Positions 18,080 through 27,363 are shown, numbered from the stretch's first letter. The stretch is 33,433 bases of DNA from an uncultured Planctomycetaceae bacterium (GCA_943787265.1 CALSLT010000053.1:1-33433); one strand, 5' to 3'. Numbers and translations: made by a program. Notes: a model not told the origin generated them from the letters alone.

Positions 18080-19363
18080 TCAGCCTCGCAGGCGGACTGT
18101 TGCGGAACCCGGGTAGTAATATTGCAGGATCTGCAATGCTGAGCGGCCGGCGAGGGCGAGGCCTCGGGAACCCCATTGGCAGAAGCCGACTCCGTGACCA
18201 TGTCCGGCGCCAGAGAATCGAACTTCCGCAGCGTCAATCTCCGCTGTGAATCGCGGGCTGTCCAGCGTGCCGATCGGCAGTGAATGCCGGAGTTCTGTGC
18301 CAGCGATCTTTTGGGTTTGGATGCCGTCGCTGACCATGTAGAACGGAAGATCGCCTGCATCTCCGAACGCTGGTTGCAGAGACGTTAGTTGTCCGAATTC
18401 TTTGTTCTCGCTGGCGAAGTGTTCTTTCAGAGAACGTGACATTCGCTCGACCGGAATCGAACTCGTCCAGCGATAACGGTCCGCTTCACGACACCAGTCG
18501 CATTCGACGCTGGCGATTGCTGGAACGGCATCTTTAAAGACCGAACGGCCGCGCGTCGTTCGCCCGCCGCAGACTGCGGTGTAGAACGTGGTGAAGACTT
18601 TTCCTTCCCACGTACAGACGATGCCTGCCGTTCGTGCTGCGATTTCACGGCTGCCTTGAGTTTCACCCGCTAGCCGCCGGCCTTCGTCATTGAGGTATTG
18701 ATAGCCGAGGTACCTTTGACTCCGCGACGTCGCGTACACATCGAATTGCGGATGCCCCTTCATTTGAGATAGCACGTAGGTTCTGGCGGCAATTGTTTGC
18801 GCTTCGCGTGCTTCGTCTGGGAATGATGCCGGCATCTCGCTGTTCACGACGCTGGCTAGGTACTCTTCCAGCGGGAGAACGTTCACGGCAATCAGCCGAC
18901 CACCGGGGCGACGGAAAATTCGAACGTAGCCTCGATACTGGTTTCGTCCGATCCAGATGGAAGGCGACTTGGCCGTCACAATTTCGATCTGGCTGATCGG
19001 GAAAACTTCGTCTCCGACTCGAATCCCATTTCCTTCAGCGGAAACGACTTTGTCTTTGATCGACACTGATTGAGCGAGGATTTTCGCACTGCCGGGTGCG
19101 AGAACTCGGAATGGTCCGTCGATCGAGATCGTCAGGTCGGTCAGTGGCGACGGCGTGAGGTTCACGCGGACGGGCGGATTCCAAGTGTCGATGGGCGCTG
19201 TTGATTGCTGCGAGGCCGCAGCGTTCGACGACGACTGTCCGTTCGAATGCTTCGACAGTAGATGCCAGGCACCGGCGCTCAACGGAATCGCAGACGCCGC
19301 CGCGGCAGCGATCATTTTCCGCCGGGAAACACGATGCTGCCCAGTTGCCGGTTCGACATCCAT
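18080..19363 (-). CDS. SpoIID/LytB-domain protein, Tat-exported
   Basis: This 427-residue protein starts at ATG 19363 with GGAGCGTAGGT directly upstream. The N-terminus has a twin-arginine signal, VSRRKMIAAAAASAIPLSAG (12-31). The SpoIID domain is marked by LIAVNVLPLEEYLASVV, SEMPASFPDEAREAQTIAAR (E of SEMP is the family's catalytic acid), TFYTAVCGGRTTRG and, near the end, GAGHGHGVGFCQWGSRGLAL. In endospore formers SpoIID is a lytic transglycosylase acting on stem-peptide-free glycan. In non-sporulating bacteria related LytB/SpoIID proteins are thought to modify the wall or other envelope glycans. The gene lies 34 bp downstream of the TPR-alphaCTD gene on the same strand, so the two are probably co-transcribed. 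Confidence 0.9.
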   Translation of the reverse strand: MDVEPATGQHRVSRRKMIAAAAASAIPLSAGAWHLLSKHSNGQSSSNAAASQQSTAPIDTWNPPVRVNLTPSPLTDLTISIDGPFRVLAPGSAKILAQSVSIKDKVVSAEGNGIRVGDEVFPISQIEIVTAKSPSIWIGRNQYRGYVRIFRRPGGRLIAVNVLPLEEYLASVVNSEMPASFPDEAREAQTIAARTYVLSQMKGHPQFDVYATSRSQRYLGYQYLNDEGRRLAGETQGSREIAARTAGIVCTWEGKVFTTFYTAVCGGRTTRGRSVFKDAVPAIASVECDWCREADRYRWTSSIPVERMSRSLKEHFASENKEFGQLTSLQPAFGDAGDLPFYMVSDGIQTQKIAGTELRHSLPIGTLDSPRFTAEIDAAEVRFSGAGHGHGVGFCQWGSRGLALAGRSALQILQYYYPGSATVRLRG

Positions 19364-19397
19364 ACCTACGCTCCGCCTGGCAGGAAGTATTGAGCGG

Positions 19398-20753
19398 TCA
19401 GTCGTTTCGCAGACTCAAGCCAACATCGGCAAGTTTCGCGCGGATTTCGTTCAATGAAGTCACGCCGAAATTCTTCGATGACAGCAGATCGTCCGGAGAC
19501 TTTGACAGCAATTCTCCGATTGCTGAGATGTTCAGCCGCGACATGCACTTTCGAGCACGGACCGACAGATTGAGATCGGAGATCGGCTGCTCCATCGCCG
19601 ATCGCTGTTCTGGCGAAAGATCTTTCGGCGGCTCGGCCATCTCGGCCTTTTTGCTCGCAACGTTGCAACCAATCGACAGGTGGTTCTCGACAAGCAGTTC
19701 CTGAATTTCTTTGAGAGACGTATCGCCGAAGTTGCGGCTGCCCATCAATTCCTGTTCGGAAACTTCCGTCAGGTCGCCAAGTGTTCGCATGCCGAGACGA
19801 TCCAGGCAGTTGCGACTTCGGACGGAAAGTTCGAAGTCGGTGATCGGTCGCGTGAGCGTCTGCATTCGCTTCTGCTCGGCTTTGACGGAATCCTCGTCGT
19901 AGTACATGCCTTCCGAGGCGTCGATGTCTTTCAGGTAAAGCCGTGCTCGTTCGTTTGTTGGGTCTGCTTCCAGAACGCGTCTGAAGCAGAACGCTGCCTG
20001 ATCCAGCGAATCGGCATCTTCGTAAAGCAGCCCGAGATTCAACAACGCTCCGATATGCAGTGGGGGCGACGACAGAGCCTGTTCGTAAAGTCGGACGGCT
20101 TCATCGTCGTTACCGTGTCGGGAGTTTTCTCCCGCGAGCCAGAACAGTGCCCGTGTGTGATGAGGATCCATATCGACGGCACGTTCGAAGTATTCGATGC
20201 CGCCGAGTGTGTCGCCGTTGTCGGCCAGGATGCAGCCCATCTGGAATGAGTAGTCAGCTCGAGAAACGGCTTTCGCGGCAATTTTCTTGAGAGCTGCTTC
20301 GGCTTCATCGACCTGGCCATTCAGGCGGATCGCGCCGACTCGTTGGAGTTCACTCTCGACCGGGTCGTGCCCAAGGCTTGCCGCTGTTGAGAACCGCTCG
20401 GCGGCTTCTTCAAAACGGTCGAGTGACAGACAGACCAATCCAAGAACGTAAGCTGCGACTGCGTTCGTTGATGAGCGGTCAAGGTAGTTGTGTGCTGCCT
20501 GATGCTGGCCGAGCAGGTACAGCGATGCTCCCAGCTTGGCGTAGGTGCTGTCGGATGCCTGACCGCTTCCGTCCACCGTGCGGCGAAGTTCGTCGACTTC
20601 CTGGCGAAACGCCGTTGCCTGCTGCTTGTTCGTGGCCTTCTGAAGCACGGCGAAGTGAGCCGGTCCGAAGTCAGATTCATTACTCAACATGTCGCGAAGA
20701 TCGTTGATCTCCACCAGCGTTGTGGCAGCCGGGGTCGGTGTACTGTGCAGCAC
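19398..20753 (-). CDS. TPR protein with two tandem RNA polymerase alpha-CTD-like domains
   Basis: The start is set at GTG 20753, because AGGAGAG lies four bases upstream; the frame is open for 99 more codons, but that leader lacks a ribosome-binding site. The 451-residue protein has TPR-like repeats over about residues 70-280, for example QMGCILADNGDTLGGIEYFE. Two copies of an RNA polymerase alpha C-terminal-like helical domain follow, at ~303-362 and ~390-451. Each has the pattern PI(T/S)D..LSVR.R.C..RL, then NFG.TSL.EI. In true RpoA this domain binds UP-element DNA and regulators. Residues for assembly of the alpha N-terminal domain are absent, so this is not RpoA itself. Similar TPR-alphaCTD proteins are known from planctomycetes, but their job is unclear. 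No membrane segment is seen. SpoIID follows in the same operon. Confidence 0.88.
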   Translation of the reverse strand: MLHSTPTPAATTLVEINDLRDMLSNESDFGPAHFAVLQKATNKQQATAFRQEVDELRRTVDGSGQASDSTYAKLGASLYLLGQHQAAHNYLDRSSTNAVAAYVLGLVCLSLDRFEEAAERFSTAASLGHDPVESELQRVGAIRLNGQVDEAEAALKKIAAKAVSRADYSFQMGCILADNGDTLGGIEYFERAVDMDPHHTRALFWLAGENSRHGNDDEAVRLYEQALSSPPLHIGALLNLGLLYEDADSLDQAAFCFRRVLEADPTNERARLYLKDIDASEGMYYDEDSVKAEQKRMQTLTRPITDFELSVRSRNCLDRLGMRTLGDLTEVSEQELMGSRNFGDTSLKEIQELLVENHLSIGCNVASKKAEMAEPPKDLSPEQRSAMEQPISDLNLSVRARKCMSRLNISAIGELLSKSPDDLLSSKNFGVTSLNEIRAKLADVGLSLRND

Positions 20754-20757
20754 AGAA

Positions 20758-20764
20758 CTCTCCT
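20758..20764 (-). promoter_or_regulatory. Ribosome-binding site deciding a GTG start
   Basis: On the minus strand AGGAGAG is followed by TTCT and the GTG at 20753. It is a near-perfect Shine-Dalgarno and is the reason for rejecting longer upstream starts of the TPR-alphaCTD gene. Confidence 0.75.
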
Positions 20765-21074
20765 GGTCGGGAGGCGATTTAGTTGGGCGTCGTTGCACGA
20801 ACGGATTTCCCACTCCAGATTTGGAGGAAATCCGCGGTGCGACGGCGGAGAATGATAAAGACTGTCCAACCGAACGTACACATTCACGGGCAGATATCCG
20901 GTTTTCTGCGGACATTCGGGCCTCGGGCTGAAATCGGTCAACGGAGCGGTTTGACGGGAAGTGCGGCAGGTGGCGAGTCTGGAATCGCACTTCGGCCGCA
21001 GTTACGCTGGTCGGCCGGTTGGTCTTGTTCGAGGCCCGAATAACTGGCACGCAAGCGGTTTTGTGGATGGTTCA
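20765..21074. other. Divergent intergenic region
   Basis: About 310 bp between the TPR-alphaCTD gene and the PSD1 gene. Frames on both strands stay open here as upstream extensions, but I find no start-site evidence for either. Promoters for both genes should lie here. No strong consensus or palindrome was recognised. Confidence 0.45.
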
Positions 21075-23384
21075 ATGTTTCGTTCGGTAGTGTTCACTTT
21101 TTTCGCTGCTTGCTGCGCCACTGGTCCGACTTCGGCCGCAGAGCCCGAACGCGTTGACTTCAGTCGCCAGGTGCTGCCGCTGTTTGCCGACCGGTGCTTT
21201 GCCTGCCACGGCCCCGACGAGAACACTCGTGAGGCCGACTTGCGACTGGACCTGCGGGCCTCGGTGTTTGACCGGGATCCAGGCTCGCCCCTGATTCTGC
21301 CAGGTCAATCGAGCAAGAGTCCGCTGTTCGAACGGATTTCGTCGCACGATCCCGATCTTCAGATGCCACCGCCCAGTGCGACGCGTCAGCTCAAACGGAA
21401 AGAGATTGTCCTGATTCGAAAATGGATCGATCAGGGGGCGGACTGGCAGGAGCATTGGGCATTCAGTCTGCCTGTTCGACCGGATATCCCGGAAGTTTCG
21501 GATGCTGAATGGCCGAGAAATAGCATCGACCAGTTCGTTCTGGCGAGACTCGACGGTGAATCGCTTCAGCCTTCACACGAAGCTAAACGCGAAACCTTGA
21601 TTCGGCGAGTCACTCTGGCTCTGACAGGCCTGCCACCAACGCCGGAGGAGATCGATCGATTTCTGAAAGATGAATCGCCGAACTCGTACGAGAAAGTGGT
21701 TGATCGGCTGTTGGCGTCTCATCGGTACGGCGAACATATGGCGATGCCCTGGCTGGACGCGGCTCGCTACGCAGACACGGACGGATACCAGAACGACCGC
21801 ATTCGCTACATGTGGGCGTGGCGTGACTGGCTGATCCAGGCATTGAATGATGGTCAGCCGTTCGACCAATTCACCATCGACCAGCTTGCCGGGGACATGC
21901 TGCCCAACGCGACGCTCCGGCAGCAGATCGCGACGGGATTCTGCCGCAACCACCGGATCAACTCGGAAGGCGGATCGATCCCCGACGAGTGGATTGTCGA
22001 ATACGTCGTCGACAGAGTCGACACGTTGGGCACAGTTTGGATGGGACTGACTCTAGGCTGTGCTCGGTGTCACGACCACAAATACGACCCGGTTTCGCAG
22101 CGTGGCTACTACAAACTGTTTGCGTATTTTAACAACGTCGCTGAATGGGGCCTCGGGCCGAATAATGGAAACAGTCCGCCGCTCATCAAGGTGCCGGACG
22201 ACTGGCCTCTGCTGACGACGACGAATGATGTGAAAATTGAACCCGCTCCCTACGAGCTGGTGACGTCTCAGGTTTCGGTCGTGCGTCCAAAGCCGGGGGG
22301 CAAAGAAACAGTCATGGTTATGGCCGAGCTGCCTGAACCTAGACCGACGTACCTGCTGCGAAGAGGTCAGTACAACCTGCCGGATAAATCGGAAACGCTG
22401 ACTCCGGGTTTGCCCGACAGTTTGAATGTGTCCGACAAAGCACCAGCGAATCGCAAGGAACTCGCCGAGTGGTTGGTCAGTCCAGAGAACCCTCTCACCG
22501 CACGTGTGATCGTCAATCGACACTGGCAGCACTTCTTTGGCATGGGCCTCGTCAAGACGTCGGAAAACTTCGGAGTGCAGGGCGAGCCGCCCAGTCACCC
22601 GGAATTGCTCGACTGGCTTGCTTTGGAATTCGTCCGTTCCGGCTGGGACGTGAAGCAGCTTCATCGAATGATCGTCACTTCTGCGACCTATCGGCAGGCG
22701 TCGGTGGCTACGCATGAGCAGCCCAAGCGTGATCCCGAGAATCGTTTACTGGCTCGCGGACCGCGATTCCGATTTTCGGCACACATGATTCGCGACCAGG
22801 CTCTGGCTGTCAGCGGCCTTCTGCAGGAAAGGATCGGTGGGCCATCGGTGAAACCGTATGCTCCGCCGGGCATCTGGAAGTCGATCTCCAACAATAAGTA
22901 CGTGCAGGATCACGGGCCAAGCCTCTACCGTCGCAGCCTTTACACCTACTGGCGCCGCACCGTGCCGCCGCCGACGATGGCGACTTTCAACGCGGCCGAA
23001 CGTGAAGTTTGTCTCGTCCGAAAAGATCGAACGAATACTCCGCTGCAGGCACTGACGCTGATGAACAACGTTGCCTTTGTCGAAGCGGCAAGGTTTCTTG
23101 CGGAGCGAATCATGCGGGAAGCAGACTCGGATTCGGATTCACAAATTCGATTCGGATTTCGAATCGTCACCGGAAGGCTTCCGCGAGAATCCGAAAGCGA
23201 ACCTCTGGCAAAGGCGTACGACCAGTTTCTGGACTACTTCGCAAAGAATCCGACAGAAGCTCCAAAGCTGCTGGCGATTGGCGAGGCAGCTCGGGACAAA
23301 AAGTTACCGGCAGAACGTCACGCAGCGCTCACTATGCTGGCCAACATTCTGCTGAATCTCGATGAGGCGATTACTCTGGAGTGA
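21075..23384 (+). CDS. PSD1-type protein: planctomycete cytochrome c segment, DUF1549 and DUF1553
   Basis: ATG 21075 is chosen because it begins a signal peptide (MFRSVVFTFFAACCATGPTS); the frame is open upstream to GTG 20961. The mature 769-residue precursor starts with a single CxxCH heme-type motif, CFACH at 41-45, within FSRQVLPLFADRCFACHGPD. DUF1549 follows (NSIDQFVLARLD, TLALTGLPPTPEEIDRFL, WLDAARYADTDGYQND). After it come a CARCHDHKYDP motif and DUF1553 (VNRHWQHFFGMGLVKTSENF, RMIVTSATYRQAS, RTNTPLQALTLMNN). These exported proteins are hugely expanded in Planctomycetes and are usually encoded just before a DUF1501 protein, as here. A role in breakdown or binding of complex polymers has been proposed, but no activity is established. 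No large lectin-like insertion separates the two DUFs. Confidence 0.93.
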   Translation: MFRSVVFTFFAACCATGPTSAAEPERVDFSRQVLPLFADRCFACHGPDENTREADLRLDLRASVFDRDPGSPLILPGQSSKSPLFERISSHDPDLQMPPPSATRQLKRKEIVLIRKWIDQGADWQEHWAFSLPVRPDIPEVSDAEWPRNSIDQFVLARLDGESLQPSHEAKRETLIRRVTLALTGLPPTPEEIDRFLKDESPNSYEKVVDRLLASHRYGEHMAMPWLDAARYADTDGYQNDRIRYMWAWRDWLIQALNDGQPFDQFTIDQLAGDMLPNATLRQQIATGFCRNHRINSEGGSIPDEWIVEYVVDRVDTLGTVWMGLTLGCARCHDHKYDPVSQRGYYKLFAYFNNVAEWGLGPNNGNSPPLIKVPDDWPLLTTTNDVKIEPAPYELVTSQVSVVRPKPGGKETVMVMAELPEPRPTYLLRRGQYNLPDKSETLTPGLPDSLNVSDKAPANRKELAEWLVSPENPLTARVIVNRHWQHFFGMGLVKTSENFGVQGEPPSHPELLDWLALEFVRSGWDVKQLHRMIVTSATYRQASVATHEQPKRDPENRLLARGPRFRFSAHMIRDQALAVSGLLQERIGGPSVKPYAPPGIWKSISNNKYVQDHGPSLYRRSLYTYWRRTVPPPTMATFNAAEREVCLVRKDRTNTPLQALTLMNNVAFVEAARFLAERIMREADSDSDSQIRFGFRIVTGRLPRESESEPLAKAYDQFLDYFAKNPTEAPKLLAIGEAARDKKLPAERHAALTMLANILLNLDEAITLE

Positions 23385-23401
23385 GTTACAGAATTTGAAA
23401 T

Positions 23402-23503
23402 CGCAGAGGACGCAGAGGAAGAAAACGCGGAGTTCTCGAAGGACTCTGTGAAGCCATTAGTCTCTCCTGTTCCTCTGCTTTTTGACTCTCCGACCTCTGC
23501 GTT
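23402..23503. repeat. Intergenic inverted repeat of the 'GCAGAGG' type
   Basis: The left arm (23402-23421) reads CGCAGAGGACGCAGAGGAAG. The right arm (23470-23503) contains TTCCTCTGC and ACCTCTGCGTT, which are its imperfect reverse complement. It fills most of the 150-bp gap between the PSD1 and DUF1501 genes. Repeats built from GCAGAGG units are, as far as I recall, dispersed in many environmental bacterial genomes. It may fold as RNA or be a miniature mobile or REP-like element. Confidence 0.6.
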
Positions 23504-23534
23504 AAAAAAATGAAACTTATTGAAGCGGTTTGCC

Positions 23535-24995
23535 ATGAACGAAATTCCTGAACACCGACTTCAAATAAATCGCCGTCACTTTTTCGGTCGGACAAGCACC
23601 GGCCTGGGGACGCTTGGCCTGGCGTCGATTATGAATCCGCGGCTGTTTGCGGACGAAGCTCCGGGTCGCAACGCGATGGGCGGATTGACTGACCTTCCGC
23701 ATTTTCGACCGAAGGCGAAACGGGTTATCTACCTGTTTCAATCCGGCGGTCCGTCGCAGCTCGATCTCTATGATGAAAAGCCTGAGCTGATTAAACGATT
23801 TGGTGAGGAGGTTCCTAAGTCGATCTATCCGGACGATCGTAAGACCACGATGACGCTCGGGCAGAAACAGTTTGTGACAGCTCCCAGCCGATTCGGATAT
23901 CGCTCACACGGCGAGTCCGGTCTTCGGCTGACTGAACTGCTGCCTCATCTTGGCGGCGTCGCGGACGAGATGTGCGTCATTCGGTCGATGTATACCGAGA
24001 CGATTAACCATGACCCGTCGATTACTTTTCAATTGACCGGTTCGCCATTGCCTGGTCGGCCGAGCATGGGCTCATGGATGAGCTATGGGCTGGGCAGTGC
24101 GAATTCAGACCTGCCGGCATTTGTCGCGATGACGTCCAGCGGGACGGCGAAAGCCGGGCAGCCACTTTACGATCGGCTCTGGGGAGCGGGTTTTCTGCCT
24201 GCAAAGTTTCAGGGCGTGAAGCTTCGCGGGAAGGGCGATCCGGTTCTCGACCTCAACAATCCGGCGGGAGTCAGTCCCGAAATCCGTCTGCAAATGTTGC
24301 AGACCCTCGGCCAGTTGAACCGGCAGAAGCTGGAAGAAACCGGCGACCCGGAAATCGAAGCTCGTATTGCTCAGTACGAACTCGCGTATCGGATGCAGAC
24401 TTCGGTCCCGGAACTGGCCGATTTGAGTTCCGAACCGAAGTCAACGTTCGACCTGTACGGGCCATCGGCGAAGAAGCCGGGAAGCTATGGCTACAACTGC
24501 CTGCTCGCTCGTCGACTGGCGGAACGAGGCGTGCGGTTCATTCAGCTCTTCCACCGAGGCTGGGATCAGCACGGCAACCTGCCGAAGCAAATCGCGTCGC
24601 AGTGCCGAGACACCGATCAGCCGACGGCAGGATTGATCCGCGACTTGAAGCAGCGAGGGATGCTCGACGATACGTTGATCATCTGGGGCGGAGAATTTGG
24701 CCGAACGGTCTACTCACAGGGCGGGCTGACGAAAGCAAATTACGGCCGTGATCATCACCCAAGTTGCTTTTCGATGTGGATGGCGGGTGCCGGCGTCAAA
24801 GGAGGACTTACCTGGGGGCAGACGGACGACTACAGCGTCAACGTCGCCGAAGACGGAGTCCACGTTCACGATCTTCAGGCGACAATTCTGCATTTGCTGG
24901 GCGTCGACCACGAACGACTTACTTATCCTTACCAGGGACGCCACTTCCGACTGACCGACGTCCACGGCCGAGTGGTCAATGAGCTTCTAAGCTGA
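23535..24995 (+). CDS. DUF1501 protein, Tat-exported
   Basis: This 486-residue protein starts at ATG 23535 (a TTG 15 bases upstream is also open). A twin-arginine signal is seen, NRRHFFGRTSTGLGTLGLAS (12-31). The body follows the DUF1501 pattern: AKRVIYLFQSGGPSQLDLYD, then MTSSGTAKAGQPLYDRLWGA, FIQLFHRGWDQHGNLPKQ, DDTLIIWGGEFGRTVYSQGG, YGRDHHPSCFSMWMAGAGVKGG and VHVHDLQATILHLLGVDHE. The family belongs to the alkaline phosphatase/sulfatase-like fold. It is typically the partner of the DUF1549/DUF1553 protein encoded directly upstream, as here. Substrate and activity are not established. The 3' end overlaps the small opposite-strand lipoprotein gene by 20 bp. Confidence 0.93.
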   Translation: MNEIPEHRLQINRRHFFGRTSTGLGTLGLASIMNPRLFADEAPGRNAMGGLTDLPHFRPKAKRVIYLFQSGGPSQLDLYDEKPELIKRFGEEVPKSIYPDDRKTTMTLGQKQFVTAPSRFGYRSHGESGLRLTELLPHLGGVADEMCVIRSMYTETINHDPSITFQLTGSPLPGRPSMGSWMSYGLGSANSDLPAFVAMTSSGTAKAGQPLYDRLWGAGFLPAKFQGVKLRGKGDPVLDLNNPAGVSPEIRLQMLQTLGQLNRQKLEETGDPEIEARIAQYELAYRMQTSVPELADLSSEPKSTFDLYGPSAKKPGSYGYNCLLARRLAERGVRFIQLFHRGWDQHGNLPKQIASQCRDTDQPTAGLIRDLKQRGMLDDTLIIWGGEFGRTVYSQGGLTKANYGRDHHPSCFSMWMAGAGVKGGLTWGQTDDYSVNVAEDGVHVHDLQATILHLLGVDHERLTYPYQGRHFRLTDVHGRVVNELLS

Positions 24996-25167
24996 CCGAT
25001 TGACGCATCGGACCTTCCGACGTTTGCGACCAGTCGATCGTCGATTCCTGGAGTCGCTGTCGGCAAGTGCTGCTGTAGCCACCAGGCGTGTAATACTCAG
25101 GCAGCATGCAGCCCGAAGCCGTGATGGCAAGCAGAATCGCCGCTGCCGTCGCCAATCGTCGCACCAC
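24976..25167 (-). CDS. Small predicted lipoprotein
   Basis: A 63-residue frame read from tandem GTG codons (25167 or 25164). It has an n-region VVRRL, a hydrophobic stretch and a lipobox, LLAITASGC, followed by MLPEYYTPGGYSSTC. The composition and the YTPGGYSS-like stretch resemble small planctomycete lipoproteins, but I do not recognise a named family. The start is uncertain, because the frame is open much further upstream and only GCGGAA precedes the GTGs. It is convergent with the DUF1501 gene and overlaps its end by 20 bp. Confidence 0.5.
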   Translation of the reverse strand: MVRRLATAAAILLAITASGCMLPEYYTPGGYSSTCRQRLQESTIDWSQTSEGPMRQSVSLEAH

Positions 25168-25508
25168 TTCCGCGTCCCCCACTCGGAATCCGTCACTCGA
25201 ACTTCGCCAATCAGTTTTTCTATCGAACCAACAGGTGTTGGGGGCTGAACCAGTACGGCGGTTCGCAGTCGGGTTACGAGGATTGGAGTGGTTGTCCAGG
25301 GAGACTTCCCGCGTCAATGGGGAGGACATCCCTCCCTGACTCGCATATTCATGGCAAACTCGGAGGTAGATCCCTGATTGGCATGCCTGACGCAGTGCTC
25401 AACACTGATCGGACCTTGCGAGGACAATCCATGTGTTTATCCGCGTTCCAGACTGCTGGCTGGCTCGTCGGCAGGGCGGTGCAATTTCGTCTCGCCGCGA
25501 GAGTGTTC
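25168..25508. other. Intergenic stretch with a small hairpin
   Basis: No credible gene is seen in these ~340 bp. GGGAGG (25320-25325), loop ACATC and CCTCCC (25331-25336) form a six-base-pair stem that could end the minus-strand ABC operon reading leftward from 25509. It has no U-tract. A smaller GGGA/TCCC hairpin lies at 25299-25310. Confidence 0.4.
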
Positions 25509-27353
25509 TTAAAGTTCTGCCTGGATGTAGGTGCCGTCTTTCCAGTCGAACCGAAGTCTGTCTACGAGCTCTTCTGATGACTTGGCACCTGAAATCAGAT
25601 CGCGAGCGAGCTGCAGCTCCGATTCAAGTTTCTGCTTTTGCCTTTTCAAAGAGTCACGCACGCGCGTCGTGCTGCGGTCTACAGTCCTGTTTTCCGGACC
25701 GTCGTAGGCTTCAAGAGCGGCGAGGCCAATGTCAGTTGGCACGCGTTCAAGGAATCTCGCCAGTTCTGAAATGTGCGATTCTTCTGTGGCAGCAGCCAGC
25801 GCTTTCGATGCGGCTCCAGACAATGCTTCTTTCATCCAGTCGGAACGGCTTGACGAGTTGAGAATCTGCATGAAGTCTCGCACTTGGATTGCCGTGCTGA
25901 GATCCGTTTCGGCGACAGCGGAATAGGCAATTGGATGTTCCGGCAGTCGAGAGAGTCCCAACGTAAGTCTGCCGGATGGAGACTCTTGCCACTGTTTCGC
26001 AAGCCACTCCACAACGACGTCCGGGACGTCCGGCGGAGTTTTGCATGTAGGCCGACCAATCGCTATCAGAAAACGGCCCGGCCTCTTGCGCGAAATTCTT
26101 CCCACCGATTCGCAGCATTAACGGAAGAAAATAATTGTTAAGTTCGCTCCGGCGGCCGGCCAGCCATGAAGTCAGGTCCTCTCGGTCTGCTCCCGATTCC
26201 AGTTTGCCGCTCGATGTAGTACTTCAGAACGTCTGAATGCGTCCAATCCGCTGAAGACATGATTCGCCGAACGATTTGCTGAATCTCGGGCTCCTTTGAA
26301 TCCATCAAAATCGCCACGACGTGGTCGCGGAAAGTCAGAATACTGCGATCGTCATGGTGATGTTCCCGGCTGTTCTCAAGAAAGAGCTTCAGCAATGGAA
26401 CGGATCTCGGATCGTTCGACCGGGCAATCCACAGCCAGTCCCGCCGAATGACGGCTTCCTGAAAACTCAACGGCTCCTTCGAGTATCGCTCCAGCTCATA
26501 ACTATGCCGAATCGTCGGGGGTCGACTCATGAGATTGCCGAGGAGTCAATTGCTGGCGGAGCGGAGGGTGGGCATCGATGTGATCTGCATAAGCAATCAG
26601 CGGGTCTACGGATTCTTCCTTCGCAAGAACTTTCAAAGCCTGCGCGTGTCGGACTGACGGTTTCCCACCCGTGGACGTGTAAGGAAAGTTCGTTGTTATG
26701 TTTCGAAAATCGAACGCCCGGACCGTGCAGCCTGGAATTTACCGATCTTGAACGTCCAGAAGTAGCGGCTTGCTGTGAAACGTTTCACAACGACGTCGGT
26801 TGTCTGTCCGAGCCTCGACGAGTCAGGATTGAACGGATCAAACGGCAGGGCGCTCCAGTTGATCTTGGCGAGTGAATCGGTCGAAGATCTGGACCACACG
26901 AAAGCGGCCTCCTGGACCGGCGGTTCGTCGACCGGAGCTACTCGCTGAGCGAATTCGTCCAGCGTGATTGTCAATGGGGTCGTCCCAAGAAGCACGCCGT
27001 TGCACCGAACCTCTGTGCCATCATAGCTATCGACCGAAATCGCAGGTGGCTTTGTTTCAGTCTGTGCTGAATGAGCCTCGTACCGAAAGACTCCGGCCGA
27101 CTGGCAGATCAGAAATGCTCCTGCCGGAATGAGGATGACCTCAGGCGAAGAAGCGGCACCTTTCCACCAGACAGCTCCGACAATCAGGAGACCAGCCACG
27201 ACAGCCACACCGATGAAGATTGGGTTTCCGGACCATCGAACAAATCGCTCCCATTCACCAGCAGTCGTGTACAGCGTTAAAGCAATGGGAAATAGAAACG
27301 TCGTTACGCAAATAAATGCGAGTAGGTTTCGACCTTTCGCTTTTGGCGTGCAT
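25509..27353 (-). pseudogene. Broken long gene: membrane segments, PEGA-like stretch and helical C-terminal region
   Basis: Joining frames gives one protein of about 610 residues, probably starting at ATG 27353 just after the permease stop. Order: membrane segments (LLAFICVTTFLFPIALTLYT, then VAVVAGLLIVGAVWW); a PEGA-like stretch (EVRCNGVLLGTTPLTITLDE); a middle part ending near 26725; then helical, HEAT-like sequence (QEAVIRRDWLWIARSNDPRS, SVPLLKLFLENS). It ends with a charged helix, DSLKRQKQKLESELQLARDL, before 25509. Frame breaks are needed near 27320-27350, 26715-26735, 26517-26530 (a run of five G on the plus strand), 26205-26220 and 26035-26050. I recognise no named family for the whole protein. 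As last gene of a GntR-ABC operon it may be an accessory membrane component. Five breaks in 1.8 kb make it non-functional as written, unless they are sequence errors. Confidence 0.6.
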
Positions 27354-27363
27354 GAGTGATTCC

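Noticed and set aside
20754..21050. 99-codon upstream extension of the TPR-alphaCTD protein
   Set aside because: A strong AGGAGAG just before GTG 20753 marks the start, and the extension is low-complexity and overlaps the divergent promoter region.
20961..21074. GTG start 38 codons before the PSD1 signal peptide
   Set aside because: It would bury the signal peptide that begins at ATG 21075.
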